From Bicyclus anynana (Eukaryota > Arthropoda > Insecta > Lepidoptera > Nymphalidae), in NCBI RefSeq assembly GCF_947172395.1, contig NC_069099.1, positions 14,203,740-14,267,739 of the forward strand: DNA of 64,000 nt, read 5' to 3'. Positions 57,765 through 64,000 of this stretch are shown here, piece after piece (within the stretch, counting starts at the first letter, position 1; every line of letters starts with the position of its first letter). The position numbers were made by a program, and so were the translations under genes. The notes below the pieces were generated by a model that worked only from the letters and a program-made list of their open reading frames with translations, was not told the origin of the DNA and did no database searches.

Positions 57765-57892
57765 CCCTACTAGGTGGACCGAGGACATCAAGCGGGTTTC
57801 GGGGAGTCACTGGATGCTCGCGTGACCTTTTTGTTTGGAAGTCCATGCATGCAAGAGGCCTATGTCCAGTAGTGGACGTCCATCGGCTGTTA

Positions 57893-57948
<56 letters not shown>

Positions 57949-57950
57949 CT
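57765..57950 (+). mobile_element. RTE/BovB-type LINE 3' end with (ATG)n tail
   Basis: Reads TRWTEDIKRVSGSHWMLA, then GGACGTCCATCGGCTGTTA and about 17 ATG/GAT repeats. Confidence 0.75.
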
Positions 57951-58014
57951 ACTCGTATACCTATATAACTCAAAAGTGACTGACTGACATAGTGATCTAT
58001 CAACGCTCAGCCCA

Positions 58015-58255
58015 AACCATGACGGATCGGGCTGAAATTTGGCATGCAGGTTATGACGTAGGCATTCGCTAAGATAAGATTTTCATCAATTCTATTCCCA
58101 AGAGGATAAAATAGGGGATGAAAGTTTGTATGAAACTTTGTCAATTTTAAACCGATCGAGCTGAGACTTTGCATGCCTACTATAACGTAGACATCTCCTA
58201 AGAAAAGATGTTGATAAATTCTACCCTTAAGAGGATAAAATAGGGGATTCCATTG
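58015..58255. repeat. Two-unit ~115-bp repeat
   Basis: GAGGATAAAATAGGGGAT occurs at about 58093 and 58230, each preceded by a TTTGGCATGCAGGTTATGAC-like stretch. Confidence 0.65.
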
Positions 58256-58257
58256 TT

Positions 58258-58415
58258 CTCTATCGTTAGCTTTTTAATTGCTACTCGTCTCCTGCAACAT
58301 CTTTGATGTCGTCGACCCATCTTCTGCGCAGCCTGCCTCTTTTCCTTTTCCCCCTAGGGCCCTTCATCGTTCTAACTACATGGCCTGTCCATTTCCATTT
58401 TATTTTCATGGAATG
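58258..58415 (-). mobile_element. LINE fragment
   Basis: On the minus strand it encodes a basic stretch, GEKEKRQAAQKMGRRHQRC, like a degraded LINE C-terminus (RRxGRRxxRWxDDI). Confidence 0.4.
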
Positions 58416-58755
58416 GAGTAAGAAAACTATTTGTCTTGTTCTTTTAACAAAGTTTTAGCAAAATTAAGTATTCGTTAATATAATATTTAAATTACTCACA
58501 GGTCTTGACACTTGTACAAAAAGCGCCTACTAAAAACAAGGCGACCTCTGCTGGTGGTGGTGGAATGTGTGAAAGAGAAAGAAATAGTAGGTAGAAACAG
58601 AGAAAGAAAGGGACAGAAACAGGGGTGTCTCTCTCATTTGTTATTAGGCTTAAAATAACGGTCAAGTTGTTTAATATTATAAATCTGAAGAGTTTGTTTG
58701 TTTGCTTGAACGAGCCAATTTCAAGAACCGATTTGAAAAAATCCTTAAGTGTAAT

Positions 58756-58910
58756 GCTAGCCACAGTCAATTATTCTCACGTTTCTGTAGTACACACGAC
58801 TATAATTGATCGTATGTTGGTCACTGCGTTTGCATATGATTTGTGTAATATGCCTGTGGGTACTGCCGTTTGCTTTTCAGAAACGTGAGAATAATTGACC
58901 GTCAATGGCG
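58756..58910. mobile_element. MITE, GCTAGCC family, inserted in another repeat
   Basis: GCTAGCCACAGTCAATTATT left and AATAATTGACCGTCAATGGC right. The host repeat (GAGTTTGTTTGTTTG... to ...CGTCAGCTAG) continues on both sides at 58680-58755 and 58911-59010. Confidence 0.7.
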
Positions 58911-59019
58911 ACCTTTAGATAGCCCATTTATCGAGGAAGGCTATGTATATCATCCCCGTATTCCTACGGGAACGTGAACCACGCGATAAAACCGCGCGGC
59001 GTCAGCTAGTTCCTAATAT

Positions 59020-60050
59020 GGAACGTTCCATAGTAATCATACCAAATCAATATACCTACTCGTAAACATGTGGACTGAAGTTTGGATAACTAAACACTCA
59101 TAACAAAACCATTTCGGCCTGTTTGTTCCCCATACAATGTTTAAGCCGTTCTCCACAGGTATTGGACAACTTATACAAATTAAGTTGCCAACTTAAATTG
59201 ACTCTGCTATCGCTGAGGAAGATAAGGTGTCTCTGCAGACGGGGCGATTTATGTTGCTTGTAGTGTTTTTTATTTATTTTAAGGGACCCAACTCAGCATA
59301 ATGCTACATACTTTTTAAATAAATAAAATAAAAATAGTTTATTTCTCTTTAAATAAAAAGAGCATGCAGCGTTGGTTTTTTAATCGTTAAGTCCACCAAC
59401 ACACATTAGAGTAGCGATTTGGATCTAATAACTGCCTCGTTGGTATGAACAATGTTAACTTATGTGACTCAGAGTTGTGAAGTTGGCGGAGTTACCACAG
59501 CCTCAGAAAGTACGATATGTGGTCGGTACCGGTCATTATAATAAGCATCCAGTAGCGTTATTCTGTAACAATGATTTTACAACTCGCCAGTGTCAGTCTC
59601 GATTACATCTCTATTTCTCTCTTTCTTACACTATTTAAGGAGAGAGATAGAGGATAATTCGAAACTCACACTGTTCAGTAAAATCATCGTAACGGAATAG
59701 CGAAACTGCTGGTGATCATTACAACAATGAACATTATCACCAGGGGCGTAGCTACCGCCGTATCAGCCATATCAATGATACGGGGCTCCCAGACTGCAGG
59801 GACCCCTTACGTGTGAATGCTAAAATTAGTAAAATGCAATCCATAATCTTCTTTGGTTTGAAAAATTTAAGAATTCCCGTATATTCATATATTCTACAAA
59901 CACCTTTCTGTTTTAAAAAATCTTTATTCATATTGGGCCCCTCAACTAATTTTGATACAGGGCCCCTTCAAGGCACGCCACGCCACAGTACTCAACTCGT
60001 ATTGGTGTAGAGTGATGGGTCTCAGTGCAGAACATGTGAATATAGGTGTG
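59020..60050. other. Gene-free region with transposon debris
   Basis: 59280-59400 is, in reverse, a relative of the 60365-60580 LINE-type 3' UTR (ATGCTGAGTT-G-GGCC words; the latter ends in CTTT repeats). 59744-59990 has CAGGGGCGTAGCTACC and a GGCGTGGCGTGCC inverse, typical transposon ends. No gene is seen. Confidence 0.45.
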
Positions 60051-60054
60051 CAGT

Positions 60055-60190
60055 CTCAGGCAGGTGGCTCAGTATCGTGATGGTTGGAAGTCCCTACAAA
60101 AGGCCTATGTCCTGCAGTGGATGTTCATCGGCTGATATGATGATGATGATGTTGATGATGATGATAATGATGATGATGATGATGACAGGT
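60055..60190 (+). mobile_element. RTE/BovB-type LINE 3' end with (ATG)n tail, short
   Basis: CAGGTGGCTCAGTATCGTGA, CCTATGTCCTGCAGTGGATG and GGCTGATATGATGATGATG. Only the last ~130 bp remain. Confidence 0.7.
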
Positions 60191-61067
60191 CTCCAAATTT
60201 CGCTTCTAAGGAGGGCAGCCTTGCTGTATCTCTATTAGATAGGTTTATATTGATGATAAATGAAGTAGGTACGTTATAAGTTTGAATGCCTTGTGTATCA
60301 AAATACATGGCATAAACGATTATTATCCTTTATCTGTGTTGACCAGATTCAAGAAAATCAGTGCTGCATACTTCTTTTTTGCGTAGGAAGTATGTGGCAA
60401 AATGCTGAGTTAGGGCCTTTTTCTAGGTTATGCCACAAATTGCAAGGCATTCTTCTTTTATTGCTCTACTGTTTGCGTGGACAATTAAGCTATGGAGTAA
60501 TTTTGAATTTAAAAATGTAATATGTTTCATCACTTAAAAATAAAGATCTTTTCTTTTTTTCTTTCTTCTTTCTTTCTATATTTTCAATTGGCTACAGTTC
60601 GTTTTAGTTTCGAACACTAATTTATGTATCCTTTGTATTGATTCTTTTAGTTTATAGTCAACCTTATAATTTAACACTCGTTGTTTTAGTTCAAACTTCT
60701 ATATTGTACGCAACAAACATTGTTCAAATGATTGTCATACACTTTTAGTTCTAAAACGTAGTTTCAAAACTGATTTCTAAGCTGACTTAAATTTTATAGA
60801 GACTTAAACGTTTGTTTATTAAAATATAACAATACATACTATTGTATCTCCACTAGATGAAAACCACAACATATGCCAATTAAAAACATTAATTCAAATA
60901 TTACTAGCGGACGCCTGTTACTCCGTCCGTGAGAGACTCTGTTTGATTTGTTGAGACTTAAACATTTTTTTTAACATTAAGCATCACCAAAGTCCAAAAA
61001 CCGACAACCGGCATTGTATCAACGTTAGTTGGCAACCACCAAATCCTCTTTCAAAAGTAAAAAAAAA

Positions 61068-61350
61068 ATAGGTAGCCCAGTGACCTCTGCCATTCGATTC
61101 GGAGGGCGTAGGTTCGAATCCGGTCAAGGCTTCGGGATCTAACTATTCAGTTATATGCATTTTATCATGTATCGTGTGTTTCAAACGGAGAAAGAAAAAC
61201 ATCGTGAGGAAACCTGCATACCTGAGAATTTTCTTAATTCTCTACGTGTGTGAAGTCTGCCAATCTGCATTTGGCTTATGGGCATTGATCTCTCATTCTG
61301 AGGGGAGACTCGTGCTCAATAGTGAGCTGAATATAGGTTGTCAATGATGA
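61068..61350 (+). repeat. SINE-A copy, diverged
   Basis: B box GGTTCGAATCCGG, then GAGGAAACCTGCATACC and a degraded 3' end. Confidence 0.7.
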
Positions 61351-61604
61351 AGTATAATGTATTTAATTTTAAGTCTGCAGATGCCCTTAATTGATAGAAA
61401 GTGCCTTTAGTTAAACTTCGATATTGTATGTAGCAAACAATGTTCGAATGTTGCCTGAATTATTACGACTTGCTGAATTATGCGACAACTATAAGGGGCC
61501 ATGTTATGTTCCTATTACGTGTTTAGGAGTTGTTCTAGTGGAATAATTAATGGCAGCTTAAAATCCGTGAAATTTACTATGTTTTACAAGATAAATTAAA
61601 AATC

Positions 61605-61985
61605 CTACTAATATTATAAACGCGAAAGTTTGTATGGACGTTTGAATGTTTGTTACTCTTTAACGCTACTACTACTGAAGCGATTTGGCTGAAATTTGGA
61701 ATGGAAATAGATTTTACTCTGGATTGACACATAAGCTAGGCTTTTTATCCCGAAAAAATCCATGGTTTACCGAGATTTGCCAAAACTGATGATATTGATG
61801 ATATGAATGTTTGTTACTCTTTCACGCCTCGACTACTGAACCGAATTAGCTGGTATTGAGATATATATTAGCCTGGATTAACACATAGGCTACTTTTTAT
61901 CGCGGAAAAATCTATACTAAAAATATCTATGGCGATATCTATCTATGAATCTATCAATTCCCGAGGGAATTGTGAAAAACTAAAT
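61605..61985. repeat. Dispersed retroelement repeat, two tandem units
   Basis: TACTAATATTATAAACGCGA start, then TTTGGAATGGAAATAGATTT as at 56810, and a second unit from TGTTACTCTTTCACGCCTCG. Confidence 0.65.
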
Positions 61986-62097
61986 ATAATATAATATATT
62001 CCGACAATTTGTATGTTTCTATTGGACATTTTATACATACATAATTATGTTGGTAAATTTTCTTCTTTTCTTTTTCTCTTTCAAGGCGACGACTTAC

Positions 62098-62241
62098 AGT
62101 GGAATTCATAGACGTTATGGGGGCGCTCCCAGGGTATCGTTCACCCTCTGAGTGTCGAATTTAAACTCTGCGTTTGAGAATTCGACACTCGCGGATGAAT
62201 GGTCCCCTGGGGATGCTCCTGCAACGTCTATGAATTCCACT
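62098..62241. repeat. 144-bp long hairpin (fold-back element)
   Basis: Arms begin AGTGGAATTCATAGACGTT and end AACGTCTATGAATTCCACT, a perfect 19-bp outer stem. Pairing continues with mismatches for about 65 bp per arm (GAGTGTCGAATT / AATTCGACACTC near the loop). Confidence 0.85.
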
Positions 62242-62654
62242 TTTATAAACACGTTCAATCAATAAATAAATATTAACCTTTAGCAGGGTCATTACCACGT
62301 TCAATCAATAAATAAATATTTATCAGGGTCATTACCCACCGAACTAAGCAACTGTCACAGCCCGAGTATCGCTGCAGTACCTACTCGTACCATTAAGAAG
62401 CGTTTTCTCGCTGGGAAATGCATTTACGCATCCAAGGCTATACGCAGACAGATCTGGAATACGCTGGCTGAGAAGCACCTAGAATACTCATTAAAACCAA
62501 GCCAAGCATGCGTCTTAATTAGAACTTAATTGGAACGCCCAAGGGACTATGATCATTATTAATACAAAATCGGAAAAACACACAAAGAACGAAGCATTAC
62601 AAATTAAAATACTGTAAATACCCAAAAGTCACTAGTTATTTAACAATAAAGTCC

Positions 62655-63425
62655 ATGAGAGCGGGGGCATACGATGCGTTGCGGCGCCGCATCGCAAAAA
62701 TTTCACTTTATCAGCAGGCATACGAGCGGTGCGGCGCCGCAACGTTGTTATATCGCTGCGGCGCCGTAGCTGCTGCAGCAGCGTTTGACAGTTTGTTAAT
62801 AAAGTAATCATATTTCACATAGCACCTAAATTGTACAATAAACTACCTCCAGCGTTAGCTGACAGAAACTTGAGTGCTGCCGTATTTAAGTATAAAATCA
62901 AAGAATTATTGCTCAAGAAATGTTACTATTCTATAAAAGATTATTTATTTGACATTTTTTAATAAACTTTGTCGTAATTCATTGACACTTTAGAGAATAA
63001 GACATTTGAAATTACATAAATAGTGCGCATAAGATATTTATTTAAAAACTAATTTAATTTTTATTATACTTATTTTGTCTGTAGTGTTTTAAAAAATTTG
63101 CATGGCGAATTGTATATTGTATCTACTTCAACATTTATTGTATACTAGCTAATGTACCTAACTATACAATCGCAAATAAATAAATTGAATTGAATTGAAT
63201 TAATGTTGTGACGCATAAACAACTGAGCGGTGCCGCTCCGACGTCGCAACGCATTCACCCCTCCTCGCCTCGTCTCGGTGGTTGCAAGTCCGGCGCTGGA
63301 GTGCATCGTGTGACATGCAACAGATATTTCTCTGTAAGACGACGCAGCGACACCGCTACGGCGCCGCACCGCTGCCGAAACGCATCGTTTGCCTTCGTGT
63401 TACGAGGGCCTACGAGTTCCATCTA
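62655..63425. mobile_element. GC-rich element split by the LINE insertion
   Basis: GC-rich blocks 62655-62800 and 63205-63425 share the words CGATGCGTT and CGGCGCCGC; ends GGCATACGATGCGTTGCGGC and GAAACGCATCGTTTGCC are roughly inverted. A further short block at 63895-63935 (GATACGGCGCCGCAACGA) belongs to the same family. Confidence 0.55.
62815..63200 (+). mobile_element. Non-LTR retrotransposon 3' end, reverse transcriptase C-terminus
   Basis: Reads PKLYNKLPPALADRNLSA, FKYKIKELLLKKCYYSIK and DYLFDIF, then TAA at about 62959, the family's C-terminal pattern. A ~230-bp 3' UTR ends in a TTGAA-repeat. Strongly 5' truncated, yet the readable frame is intact. Confidence 0.75.
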
Positions 63426-64000
63426 ACTAACTATAAATGTACTAAACTATCTATATGTTATTATAAACATTGTCTGTTATTTGCTGATAATAATTCTTCA
63501 ATGTCATGATTACAGTTTTTCGTTCATAAGATACTGATTTGACTAAACCTAAAGATTCTATCTTTAGCTTTATTATTTATTATTGAAACTCAGATTAAAC
63601 TATTTACATTTTATAATTAATTTAAATATTATAATGATATTAATTTCATGATGTTAGACTAAGCCGTAAAACTGTGTAATTAAAAAGTAGTTGTAAGATA
63701 CAGAAACCATTTTGAATTGTAAAACTGTTTGAGTCATAGTCGGTAATTATTTTGTCGTCTGGTAGTCAGTCGAGCGCGATCTTTGTTGGTGATAATACAC
63801 TTGTGAACTATACGAAGATTTTCATTGCTGAATACACATTCCTGACGTCACGCTGCCTGACTCAGTAATACTCGCTCTGATACTGTGAAACCTTTGCGAT
63901 ACGGCGCCGCAACGAATCGTGTGAAGAGCGGGGGCTCTTAAATAAAGTCTGCGACATATAGAAATAAAAATGAGCAAGGAATTTCCAAGAATCAGATGTA

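Noticed and set aside
57740..57979. Open frame with a poly-Met stretch
   Set aside because: The run is the ATG-repeat tail of an RTE/BovB LINE, not a protein.

Overview
The window is eukaryotic, AT-rich and full of introns, and is almost certainly from a moth or butterfly (Lepidoptera). The evidence is tRNA-derived SINE families, RTE/BovB-type LINE 3' ends with ATG-repeat tails, many MITEs, and a cluster of small secreted MBF2-family genes typical of insects. I cannot name the species.

Layout. (1) 1-6343 is AT-rich intergenic DNA with repeat fragments. (2) 6606-20250, minus strand, is one 11-exon gene for a 1222-residue 53BP1-like DNA-damage adaptor. It has a tandem Tudor region, a UDR-like motif and two C-terminal BRCT repeats. 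All eleven exons join in frame at GT/AG sites. Its introns hold SINEs, LINE debris, a MITE, hairpins and two repeats made from pieces of its own exons. (3) 20595-22658, plus strand, is a two-exon gene for a 145-residue F-box protein. It is head-to-head with the 53BP1 gene across 344 bp, and its intron carries a hAT-type MITE with a perfect 8-bp target duplication. (4) 25991-51902 is a cluster of four two-exon MBF2-family genes, one on minus and three on plus. They share a TATA box about 80-90 bp before the ATG, a signal peptide in exon 1 and a 141-bp exon 2. Introns grow along the cluster to 8.3 kb. The last intron contains a 6.9-kb LTR element with identical 306-bp LTRs and no recognisable proteins. 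Inside that element are two tandem arrays, 5 x 88 bp and 5 x 157 bp. (5) 52-64 kb is gene-free: fold-back elements, LINE 3' ends, SINEs and a GC-rich element interrupted by a LINE.

The 53BP1 and F-box genes look like single-copy cellular genes sharing a promoter region. The MBF2 genes are a young tandem family; copies C and D are the most alike and share a 3'-UTR fold-back. I see no prokaryotic, viral or CRISPR system. The least expected items are the exon-derived minisatellite in the 53BP1 gene and the non-coding LTR element carrying satellite arrays. Exon coordinates are from reading splice signals and frames by eye, without transcripts.
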